24,406 bases of DNA, taken from assembly GCA_905205995.1 (NCBI GenBank), contig CAJLFU010000029.1, positions 1 through 24,406 of the forward strand, given 5' to 3'. The notes under the pieces are model-generated. The model was not told the origin of the DNA, did no database searches, and saw nothing but the letters and a program-made list of their open reading frames with translations. Below are positions 1 through 6,662 of the stretch, piece after piece; within the stretch, counting starts at the first letter, position 1, and each line of letters begins with the position of its first letter. Made by a program: the position numbers and the translations under genes. Source of the stretch: an uncultured Haemophilus sp. GTDB taxonomy: Bacteria; Pseudomonadota; Gammaproteobacteria; Enterobacterales; Pasteurellaceae.

Positions 1-13
1 CACCGCCAGGTAC
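1..13 (+). rRNA. Probable 3' end of a 5S rRNA gene (partial)
   Basis: The first bases, CACCGCCAGGTA, resemble the 3' strand of the terminal helix of gammaproteobacterial 5S rRNA, where the 5' end is of the form T(A/G)CCTGGCGG. A strong terminator follows within about 10 bases, as after an rRNA operon. The rest of the gene is outside the window, so this is inference from a very short stretch; the bases could instead be an unrelated gene end. Confidence 0.45.
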
Positions 14-22
14 TGAATGTAG

Positions 23-56
23 AACCCCAAGCTGAATGGCTTGGGGTTTTTGTTTT
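23..56 (+). terminator. Rho-independent terminator
   Basis: A perfect 10-bp stem (AACCCCAAGC, 23-32, with GCTTGGGGTT, 39-48) encloses the loop TGAATG and runs into TTTGTTTT. It ends the transcript entering from the left, likely an rRNA operon, before yoaA. Confidence 0.9.
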
Positions 57-133
57 ATATAAAACATTAGAATTCATATATAAATGAGTCTAATAATGAT
101 AAAATCTTCGCCTATTTCTAGATAGCAATAATT

Positions 134-2056
134 ATGAAAAAACAGATAAGTAAGATATTTTCCAGTGATGGCGAATTGAGTAAGAATATTAAAGGATTTA
201 AGCCACGAGCAGAGCAGCTCGAAATGGCTCAATCTGTAGGATATGCTATTCAAAATAAGCGTCCGCTTGTTGTAGAAGCTGGAACGGGTACTGGAAAGAC
301 TTTTGCTTATTTAGCACCTGCACTTATTGCAGGAAAGAAAACGATTATTTCAACTGGCTCTAAAAATCTACAAGATCAACTGTTTTCAAGAGATCTACCT
401 GCTATAAAAAAAGCCTTAAATTATTCTGGAAAAATTGCATTATTGAAAGGGCGATCCAATTACTTATGTTTGGAACGACTGGATCAAGTAATTGCTCAAG
501 GTGTGCTTGGGGATAAATCTGTTTTAGCCGATTTAAGTAAAGTAAGAAAATGGAATAATGCGACGAAAACAGGTGATTTGACCGAATGTATTGAATTGGC
601 TGAAGATAGCCCAATTTTGCCTCAATTGACGAGCACGGCAGAAAGTTGTTTAGGAACAGATTGTCCTAACTATGCTGAATGCTATGTTGCACAAGCTCGT
701 AAAAAAGCACTAAATGCGGATCTTGTAGTAGTTAATCATCATCTTTTCTTTGCTGATATGGCGGTAAAAGAAAGTGGCTTTGGTGAGCTTATTCCCAATG
801 CAGAAGTTATCATCTTTGACGAAGCACATCAACTTCCCGATATTGCTAGCCAGTATTTTGGTCAATCATTAACTTCTCGCCAGCTATTTGATTTATGTAA
901 AGATATCAATATTGTTTATCGAACAGAATTGAAAGATATGCCGCAGCTTGGCACAACTGCAGATACATTGCTTAAAGTTATTCAGGATTTTCGTCTTCTT
1001 CTTGGGGAAGGAAATCAGCGAGGAAATTGGCGTGAGCTATTTAAGCAAAGTGCGGTCAAAAAATCGGTTGAATTATTGCAAGAAAAAATTGAGTTTCTTT
1101 CTGAAGTTATCAAGATTGCATTAGGTCGATCTCAGACTTTGGATAGTATTTTTGAACGCACTGAAAGTATCAAGAGTCAATTAATTCGTCTTTGTGATAC
1201 GGCCATTGTTGGCTATTGTTATTGGTACGAAAGTATGGGGCGACAATTTGGTTTGCATATTACGCCACTAACTGTCGCAGATAAATTTGGTGAACAGCTA
1301 AATAATAAAGAAGCAGCTTGGATTTTCACCTCAGCCACGCTTGAAGTTGGCGGCACTTTTAATCATTTCTGTCAGCGACTTGGTATTGAGGAAGCAGAAC
1401 AAAAAATTCTTCACAGTCCTTTTGATTATCCTAATCAATCGTTACTTTGTGTACCACGTTATTTACCAGCAACGAATCAAAATAATACGTTACAATCTCT
1501 TGGTGAAATGTTGTTGCCTATCATTGAAGCGAATAAAGGGCGATGCTTTGTACTTTGTACTTCCTATTTAATGATGAGAGGCTTGGCGGAGTATTTTAGA
1601 GAAAATAGTGAGCTTTCTATCTTATTACAAGGTGAAATGCCTAAAGCAAAATTACTCGAACAATTTATTCATGAAACCCACAGCGTGCTAGTTGCTACTT
1701 CTAGCTTTTGGGAAGGTGTGGATGTCCGTGGTGATGCACTTTCATTAGTCATTATTGATAAATTGCCTTTTACCGCACCAGATGAACCTTTACTAAAAGC
1801 ACGCATTGAAGATTGTCGATTACAAGGTGGCGATCCATTTAATGATATACAGATCCCTGAAGCAGTTATCACGTTGAAACAAGGTGTAGGACGCCTAATT
1901 CGAGATGTAACAGATCGTGGTGCAGTAATTATTTGTGATAATCGTCTTGTTATGCGAAATTACGGCGAAACCTTTCTAAAAAGTTTACCTAATTCAACCC
2001 GTACCCGAGATCTTAACAAAGTGGTACAATTCTTACAAAATGAGAAAATGGATTAA
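134..2056 (+). CDS. yoaA: XPD/DinG-like ATP-dependent DNA helicase YoaA
   Basis: Superfamily 2 helicase with an iron-sulfur cluster, 640 aa (E. coli YoaA is about 636). Visible motifs: Walker A AGTGTGKT at residues 49-56; four candidate Fe-S cysteines at 112, 172, 177 and 183, in XPD-type spacing; DEAH box at 229-232; motif V SFWEGVD at 524-530; motif VI QGVGRLIR at 583-590. In E. coli YoaA works with the DNA polymerase III chi subunit in repair of damaged or stalled forks; the same role is inferred here. The start is supported by collinearity with YoaA (SSDGELSKNIKGFKPR), although the Shine-Dalgarno sequence is weak. tsaB begins 2 bp after the stop, so the genes are probably co-transcribed. 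A USS lies at 1048-1056. Confidence 0.95.
   Translation: MKKQISKIFSSDGELSKNIKGFKPRAEQLEMAQSVGYAIQNKRPLVVEAGTGTGKTFAYLAPALIAGKKTIISTGSKNLQDQLFSRDLPAIKKALNYSGKIALLKGRSNYLCLERLDQVIAQGVLGDKSVLADLSKVRKWNNATKTGDLTECIELAEDSPILPQLTSTAESCLGTDCPNYAECYVAQARKKALNADLVVVNHHLFFADMAVKESGFGELIPNAEVIIFDEAHQLPDIASQYFGQSLTSRQLFDLCKDINIVYRTELKDMPQLGTTADTLLKVIQDFRLLLGEGNQRGNWRELFKQSAVKKSVELLQEKIEFLSEVIKIALGRSQTLDSIFERTESIKSQLIRLCDTAIVGYCYWYESMGRQFGLHITPLTVADKFGEQLNNKEAAWIFTSATLEVGGTFNHFCQRLGIEEAEQKILHSPFDYPNQSLLCVPRYLPATNQNNTLQSLGEMLLPIIEANKGRCFVLCTSYLMMRGLAEYFRENSELSILLQGEMPKAKLLEQFIHETHSVLVATSSFWEGVDVRGDALSLVIIDKLPFTAPDEPLLKARIEDCRLQGGDPFNDIQIPEAVITLKQGVGRLIRDVTDRGAVIICDNRLVMRNYGETFLKSLPNSTRTRDLNKVVQFLQNEKMD
1048..1056 (+). 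other. DNA uptake signal sequence (USS)
   Basis: Perfect AAGTGCGGT inside yoaA. Confidence 0.9.
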
Positions 2057-2058
2057 TA

Positions 2059-2769
2059 ATGAAAAATATCACCTTATTAGCACTTGATACTTCAACAGAA
2101 GCCTGTTCTGTTGCACTTTGGCATAAAGGCGAAAAAACACATTTAGATGAATTAGCGCAACGTACACACACAAAACGTATTCTTCCAATGATTGATGAGT
2201 TGCTTGTCAATTCAGGTATTAATTTGAAGCAAGTAGATGCGTTAGCATTTGGACGCGGTCCTGGTAGTTTTACGGGTGTCCGTGTCGGCGCAGGGATTGC
2301 TCAAGGGCTTGCATTTGGTGCTGATTTACCTGTTATTGCTGTATCAAATTTAACAGCAATGGCTCAGGCTGCATTTGAATTACATCAAGCTGAAAATGTG
2401 GCAGCTGCCATTGATGCGAGAATGAATGAAGTTTATTTTTCTCAAGTAAAACGAGAAAAAGTGCGGTCAGAATTGGGTGAGTTTTTCCAATGGAATCCTG
2501 TTATAGAAGAACAAGTTTGCCAACCTGAAAAAGTGCTTGAACAGCTTTCAGATTTAACCGCCTATCGAGTTGGAACAGGTTGGGCGGCGTATCCTCAATT
2601 TAAAGACAGTGGTTTAGAAGGGAGTGATATTATTTTACCTTCTGCACAATATATGCTTGAGCTTGCTTTAACTGATTATGCGCATAATAAAGTCATATCA
2701 GCCTTAGAAATTGAACCGGTTTATTTGCGTAATGAAGTAACTTGGAAAAAATTACCTGGGCGTGAATAA
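2059..2769 (+). CDS. tsaB: tRNA t6A37 biosynthesis protein TsaB (YeaZ)
   Basis: TsaB is the non-catalytic ASKHA-fold partner of TsaD. With TsaE it forms the complex that transfers the threonylcarbamoyl group to A37 of tRNAs reading ANN codons. The 236-aa protein (E. coli 231) shows the N-terminal strand LALDTSTEACSVAL at residues 7-20, the family signature GRGPGSFTGVRVG at 65-77, and the ERTHT-like helix (QRTHTKRILP, 34-43). The start lies 2 bp after the yoaA stop, so translation is probably coupled. E. coli also has tsaB next to yoaA. A USS (2459-2467) lies in the variable middle of the gene. Confidence 0.95.
   Translation: MKNITLLALDTSTEACSVALWHKGEKTHLDELAQRTHTKRILPMIDELLVNSGINLKQVDALAFGRGPGSFTGVRVGAGIAQGLAFGADLPVIAVSNLTAMAQAAFELHQAENVAAAIDARMNEVYFSQVKREKVRSELGEFFQWNPVIEEQVCQPEKVLEQLSDLTAYRVGTGWAAYPQFKDSGLEGSDIILPSAQYMLELALTDYAHNKVISALEIEPVYLRNEVTWKKLPGRE
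2459..2467 (+). other. DNA uptake signal sequence (USS)
   Basis: Perfect AAGTGCGGT inside tsaB. Confidence 0.9.
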
Positions 2770-2789
2770 TTTTCAAAAAGGAGTTGAAG

Positions 2790-3332
2790 ATGAATAAAAA
2801 AACGATCTTAGTTTTGACCGCACTTTCGAGCACATTAGTGGGATGTGTCAATGCACCGAAAGGACTGGAAAAAGAGCAGTTTACTTTAAAATCATTATCT
2901 TCAATTCAACCGAGTGATTATAGCTGTCAGTGCAAATCAATTCGTTTAGGCGGGAAAGTATTAACCGCACAAGCCTTGCCGAATAAAACTAAGATTGAAG
3001 TATTAAGCTATCCAGTTTACTCAGCCTCTGCAAAACCCATGATTGATGAACAACCTAATGGACGTTTTATTACTTATCTTGATGGTTTTGTTGAGCCTGA
3101 AAGTTTAAAAGACCAATTTATTACAATTGGAGGCACCTTACTGAAAACAGAACAAGGCAAGGTTGATCAGGCAAGCTACACTTACCCTGTAATTCAAACC
3201 AATCATTATCGTATCTGGAAGCTTTCTCAAAGCTATTATTATCCAGACGATATGTGGGATGATTGGGGCTTTTTTGGTCGACGACCATATTATTGGTATG
3301 GCGAGCCTGAAATTCGCTATTATCTCTATTAA
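2790..3332 (+). CDS. yeaY: Slp/YeaY-family outer-membrane lipoprotein
   Basis: A 180-aa lipoprotein of the Slp family, named from sequence and from its place between tsaB and fadD, as in E. coli. The signal peptide ends in lipobox LVGC, giving lipidated Cys19. The mature part has the family block SDYSCQCKSIRLGGKV near residues 44-60 and a C-terminal tail of about 25 residues very rich in Trp, Tyr and Phe. ATG 2790 is preferred over the in-frame TTG at 2784 because AAAAGGAG (2776-2783) sits 6 bases upstream of the ATG. Slp proteins are starvation or envelope-stress lipoproteins of unknown molecular function. A USS (2817-2825) is embedded in the signal-peptide codons. Confidence 0.85.
   Translation: MNKKTILVLTALSSTLVGCVNAPKGLEKEQFTLKSLSSIQPSDYSCQCKSIRLGGKVLTAQALPNKTKIEVLSYPVYSASAKPMIDEQPNGRFITYLDGFVEPESLKDQFITIGGTLLKTEQGKVDQASYTYPVIQTNHYRIWKLSQSYYYPDDMWDDWGFFGRRPYYWYGEPEIRYYLY
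2817..2825 (-). other. DNA uptake signal sequence (USS)
   Basis: Perfect ACCGCACTT; in the coding frame it contributes Thr-Ala-Leu within the YeaY signal peptide. Confidence 0.9.
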
Positions 3333-3378
3333 CTACATGATAAAATTAAGAAAATTTTCCAAAGAATAAGGATAAAAA

Positions 3379-5067
3379 ATGGAAAAAGTTTGGTTTCAAA
3401 ATTATCCAGAAGGTTCACCAACCACGCTGGATACCTCAAAATATGATTCGATTCTTGATATTTTAGATAAAGCAATTCGTGAGCATCCAGACCGTCCTGC
3501 GTATATCAATATGGGACAAGTGCTAACTTTTCGTAAATTAGAAGAGCGAAGCCGCGCATTTGCTGCATATCTACAAAATGAATTGAAATTAAAAAGAGGT
3601 GATCGTGTTGCTCTCATGATGCCGAATTTATTGCAATATCCTATTGCGCTGTTCGGTATCTTACGTGCGGGCTTAGTTGTGGTAAACGTGAATCCACTTT
3701 ATACCCCTCGAGAATTAGAACATCAGTTACAAGATAGCGGTGCAACGGCGATTGTTGTTGTTTCAAACTTCGCCTCAACCTTAGAAAAAATCGTGTTTAA
3801 TACTAAAGTGAAACACGTGATTTTGACAAGAATGGGTGACCAGCTTTCTTTTGGTAAGCGTAATTTGGTCAATTTTGTCGTGAAATACGTCAAAAAATTA
3901 GTGCCAAAATATAAACTACCGAATGCAGTGACTTTCCGTGAAGTGTTAAGTATTGGTAAATATCGCCAATATGTTCGTCCACAAGTGGATCGTGAAGATT
4001 TAGCCTTCTTACAATATACAGGTGGTACAACGGGTGTTGCTAAAGGTGCAATGCTGACACATGGCAATATTATTACCAATATTTTCCAAGCGAAGTGGAT
4101 TGCGGAGCCATTTATTGGCGATCATGCGAAACAACGCATTGCCGTACTGGCTTTACCGCTTTATCATGTTTTTGCCTTAACGGTAAACTGTTTACTCTTC
4201 TTAGAGCTTGGCGTTACCGCACTCTTAATTACGAACCCACGTGATATTGATAGTTTTGTTAAAGAGCTCAAAAAATACCGCTTTGAAGCGATTACAGGGG
4301 TAAATACCTTGTTTAATGCGCTACTTAATAATGAAAATTTCAAAGAAGTGGATTTTTCACGATTAAAACTTTCTGTTGGCGGCGGTATGGCGATCCAACA
4401 ATCGGTCGCAACGCGTTGGCATGATTTAACCGGCTGCAACATCATTGAAGGTTATGGTATGACAGAATGTTCACCGCTAATTGCCGCTTGTCCGATTAAT
4501 GTAGTGAAGCACAATGGCACAATTGGCGTACCGGTGCCAAATACCGATATTAAAATTATCAAAGATGATGGCTCGGAAGCACAACTTGGTGAAGCTGGGG
4601 AGCTTTGGGTTAAAGGTGAACAAGTCATGCGTGGCTATTGGCAGCGCCCTGAAGCGACTGCTGAAGTGCTTCAAGATGGTTGGATGGCAACGGGTGATAT
4701 CGTCATTATGGACGAGAGCTATAGCCTCCGTATTGTTGACCGCAAAAAAGACATGATCTTGGTTTCAGGCTTCAACGTTTATCCAAATGAAATCGAAGAT
4801 GTGGTGATGCTAAATTATAAAGTCGCTGAAGTGGTCGCTATTGGTGTACCACATGAAGTGTCGGGAGAAACCATCAAAATCTTCGTTGTGAAGAAAGATG
4901 ATAGCCTCACGCGTGATGAATTACGCCAGCATTGCCGACAACATCTTACAGGTTATAAAGTCCCGAAAGATATTGAGTTTCGGGATGAATTACCGAAAAG
5001 TAATGTAGGCAAAATTTTACGACGCGTACTGCGTGATGAAGAAATAGCAAAACGCTCACAACATTAA
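3379..5067 (+). CDS. fadD: Long-chain fatty acyl-CoA synthetase FadD
   Basis: Adenylate-forming enzyme that activates fatty acids with ATP and CoA at the inner membrane. The protein is 562 aa (E. coli FadD 561). Motifs: P-loop-like AMP signature YTGGTTGVAKGA at residues 213-224; GYGMTE at 358-363; the fatty-acyl-CoA-synthetase signature DGWMATGDI followed by IVDRKKDMI and GFNVYPNEIEDV; and the catalytic C-terminal lysine region PKSNVGKILRR. The start is preceded by AAGGAT. Pasteurellaceae generally lack full beta-oxidation, so the enzyme may mainly recycle host fatty acids into phospholipid; that is inference. An 8-of-9 USS variant (ACCGCACTC) lies at 4216-4224. A terminator follows immediately. 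Confidence 0.95.
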   Translation: MEKVWFQNYPEGSPTTLDTSKYDSILDILDKAIREHPDRPAYINMGQVLTFRKLEERSRAFAAYLQNELKLKRGDRVALMMPNLLQYPIALFGILRAGLVVVNVNPLYTPRELEHQLQDSGATAIVVVSNFASTLEKIVFNTKVKHVILTRMGDQLSFGKRNLVNFVVKYVKKLVPKYKLPNAVTFREVLSIGKYRQYVRPQVDREDLAFLQYTGGTTGVAKGAMLTHGNIITNIFQAKWIAEPFIGDHAKQRIAVLALPLYHVFALTVNCLLFLELGVTALLITNPRDIDSFVKELKKYRFEAITGVNTLFNALLNNENFKEVDFSRLKLSVGGGMAIQQSVATRWHDLTGCNIIEGYGMTECSPLIAACPINVVKHNGTIGVPVPNTDIKIIKDDGSEAQLGEAGELWVKGEQVMRGYWQRPEATAEVLQDGWMATGDIVIMDESYSLRIVDRKKDMILVSGFNVYPNEIEDVVMLNYKVAEVVAIGVPHEVSGETIKIFVVKKDDSLTRDELRQHCRQHLTGYKVPKDIEFRDELPKSNVGKILRRVLRDEEIAKRSQH

Positions 5068-5073
5068 TTTAAT

Positions 5074-5100
5074 CAGGGATATGTGTTCATATCCCTGTTT
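5074..5100 (+). terminator. Rho-independent terminator after fadD
   Basis: A perfect 10-bp stem (CAGGGATATG, 5074-5083, with CATATCCCTG, 5088-5097) has the loop TGTT and is followed by TTTAGTCTTT. It separates fadD from rnd, although the U-run is interrupted, so some read-through into rnd is plausible. Confidence 0.8.
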
Positions 5101-5136
5101 AGTCTTTACCTCTATTTGAAAATACATCCTATTACA

Positions 5137-6288
5137 ATGATAAAAGAATGCCAAAATCAACCGCACTTTACATTAATTCAAAATAATGAAGAGCTCGCTC
5201 AGGTTTGTCAGTTAGCACGTCAGCAAAGTGCGGTCGCTTTAGATACCGAATTTATGCGGGTATCGACCTATTATCCTAAATTAGGATTAATTCAACTTTA
5301 TGATGGTGATCGTGTTTCATTGATCGATCCTTTATCCATTACTGATTTTTCACCTTTTGTGGAATTATTACGCGATCAGCAGGTGACAAAAATTTTGCAT
5401 GCTTGTAATGAAGATTTATTGGTTTTCTTACAAGAGTTTGATGCACTTCCACAACCTATGATGGATACACAAATCATGGCGCGTTTTTTAGGTTTTGCTA
5501 ATTCAGCGGGTCTAGCCAAATTGGTGTTACATTATTTAGGTATTGAAATGGATAAAGGTGCAACGCGTACAAACTGGTTAAAACGTCCACTTTCACCCGT
5601 ACAGCTACAATATGCTGCAGGGGATGTATGGTATCTCTTGCCGGTCTATCAAAAAATGCAAATAGAATTAGCGCAATCTCCTTGGCTTCAAGCAGTAATT
5701 GATGATTGCCAGCTTGCGATCTCGAAAACCAGTAAATTAGATGATCGCGATCCAGACAAAGCCTATTTAGAGATTCCAAATGTTTGGAAATTGAATCCGC
5801 TCGAATTAGCGCGTTTACAGCTATTGGCCAAATGGCGACAAGAAACGGCAATGGCACGAAACTTAGCCCTTTCTTATGTGGTGAAATCTGATAACCTTTG
5901 GAAAGTAGCAAAAAATAATCCTCGTAATACATCAGAAATGTTAGCGCTGGGATTATCTGAAAATGAAGTGCGCGTACGTGGCAAAAAAATGCTTCAATTG
6001 TTAGCACAAAGCCGTCGAATTTCCCCTTATGACTATCCTAAACGTTTAGTACGTATTGTGGATGATCCTCGTTATAAAAAGGCAATTCGATTGTTACAAG
6101 AAAAAGCCTATGAACTGACACCAAAAGGATTAACCCTTGATATTCTGGCGAGTAAACGAAATTTAGAAGATCTTATTAAATGGGTTTGGCTAAAAAATGA
6201 AGATATGACAAAACAGCCCGATTTGCTTTTAGGATGGCGAAGAGAAATTGGCTTGAAGCTGGTTGAATACTTAAAATCCGTAGAGTAG
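5137..6288 (+). CDS. rnd: Ribonuclease D
   Basis: DEDDy 3'-5' exoribonuclease acting in tRNA 3'-end maturation. From ATG 5137 it is 383 aa (E. coli RNase D 375). Exo I is ALDTEF (Asp36, Glu38), Exo II is LHACNEDLLVF (Asp93), and Exo III is YAAGDVWYLL (Tyr159, Asp163). A helical HRDC-like region follows from about residue 210. The longer reading from GTG 5083 is rejected because it would start inside the fadD terminator hairpin and add residues not found in the family. The Shine-Dalgarno sequence is poor. The gene carries two USSs near its 5' end (5160-5168 and 5226-5234). In E. coli rnd is likewise next to fadD. Confidence 0.93.
   Translation: MIKECQNQPHFTLIQNNEELAQVCQLARQQSAVALDTEFMRVSTYYPKLGLIQLYDGDRVSLIDPLSITDFSPFVELLRDQQVTKILHACNEDLLVFLQEFDALPQPMMDTQIMARFLGFANSAGLAKLVLHYLGIEMDKGATRTNWLKRPLSPVQLQYAAGDVWYLLPVYQKMQIELAQSPWLQAVIDDCQLAISKTSKLDDRDPDKAYLEIPNVWKLNPLELARLQLLAKWRQETAMARNLALSYVVKSDNLWKVAKNNPRNTSEMLALGLSENEVRVRGKKMLQLLAQSRRISPYDYPKRLVRIVDDPRYKKAIRLLQEKAYELTPKGLTLDILASKRNLEDLIKWVWLKNEDMTKQPDLLLGWRREIGLKLVEYLKSVE
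5160..5168 (-). other. DNA uptake signal sequence (USS)
   Basis: Perfect ACCGCACTT in the first codons of rnd, 57 bases before an oppositely oriented copy. Confidence 0.9.
5226..5234 (+). other. DNA uptake signal sequence (USS)
   Basis: Perfect AAGTGCGGT in rnd, just before the Exo I codons. Confidence 0.9.
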
Positions 6289-6291
6289 CCA

Positions 6292-6347
6292 CTAAAAACA
6301 ATCCTAAAAATAACCGCACTTTGAATCATCAAAAGTGCGGTTATTTT
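6292..6347 (+). repeat. Left copy of a 55-bp direct repeat flanking the lipoprotein-Slam module
   Basis: This segment aligns over its whole length with 9955-10009. The only differences are one A in a run, T/C and C/A substitutions in the left third, and one C/T in the hairpin loop. It begins 3 bases after the rnd stop. It contains the USS-dyad terminator described separately. Confidence 0.9.
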
Positions 6348-6350
6348 TTT
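6309..6350. terminator. USS-dyad terminator after rnd
   Basis: Two opposed uptake sequences (ACCGCACTT 6313-6321, AAGTGCGGT 6333-6341) form a perfect 14-bp stem (6309-6322 with 6332-6345) with a 9-base loop, followed by seven T. It terminates rnd; inverted USS pairs as terminators are typical of Haemophilus. Confidence 0.93.
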
Positions 6351-6372
6351 ATTTATAGGTATAGTTTTTATA

Positions 6373-6394
6373 AAATGTGATTTATTTCATAAAT
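6373..6394. promoter_or_regulatory. Candidate CRP binding site
   Basis: The core TGTGA-N6-TCATA (6376-6391) matches the CRP consensus TGTGA-N6-TCACA at 9 of 10 positions, with AAA and AAT on the outer flanks. Its centre (6383.5) lies about 70 bases upstream of the start expected from the promoter at 6420-6447, close to the class I position. It would link the lipoprotein-Slam module to cAMP levels. Found by eye only. Confidence 0.55.
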
Positions 6395-6419
6395 CCGACT
6401 AAAATATTCAACTTTTTTC

Positions 6420-6447
6420 TTGTTTATTGCTTCATTTAAAGTAAAAT
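6420..6447 (+). promoter_or_regulatory. Candidate sigma-70 promoter for the lipoprotein gene
   Basis: TTGTTT (6420-6425) and TAAAAT (6442-6447) are separated by 16 bases. The predicted leader is about 210 nt. The surrounding DNA is AT-rich, so other -10-like hexamers are present and the assignment is tentative. Confidence 0.4.
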
Positions 6448-6620
6448 GCTTAAAGTTTTATTATGTAAGGTAATAACTGATTGAAATCCATTATTTTTTT
6501 GTGGTTATTTACTGGGTGAATTTCATTTATTTCCCTACATAAATTAAGGAATAATTTATTTTGCTTTATTTTGATTTAATGTTTAATCAAGAAATATAAG
6601 CTAAGTAAGTTATTTTAATT

Positions 6621-6639
6621 TTCAATGATTATCTATTTG
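6621..6639. promoter_or_regulatory. Weak Fur-box-like sequence
   Basis: AATGATTATC (6624-6633) matches the centre of the Fur consensus exactly, but only 12 of 19 positions match overall, and the right half is poor. It lies 24 bases before the start codon. Suggestive only because many Slam substrates are iron-regulated. Confidence 0.25.
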
Positions 6640-6662
6640 TTATTAATATAAGAGGACTTTCT

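Larger units (their letters stand above)
6351..6662. other. AT-rich intergenic region upstream of the lipoprotein gene
   Basis: About 310 bases without a gene. It holds a CRP-like site (6373-6394), a candidate promoter (6420-6447), a weak Fur-like match (6621-6639) and the Shine-Dalgarno sequence (6650-6656), each listed separately. I see no open reading frame of note and no stable hairpin in the rest. Confidence 0.7.

Noticed and set aside
1..87. Frame 1 open from the window edge to a TGA at 85-87
   Set aside because: It would read through a perfect terminator hairpin; the terminator and 5S-like end explain the sequence better.
5498..6007. 169-codon minus-strand frame inside rnd
   Set aside because: Overlaps the RNase D catalytic and HRDC codons; no recognisable motif or initiation signal.
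6470..6530. Partial inverted repeats (GGTAATAAC / GTTATTTAC, TGAAAT / ATTTCA) in the lipoprotein leader
   Set aside because: Short, imperfect and AT-rich; expected by chance in this composition.
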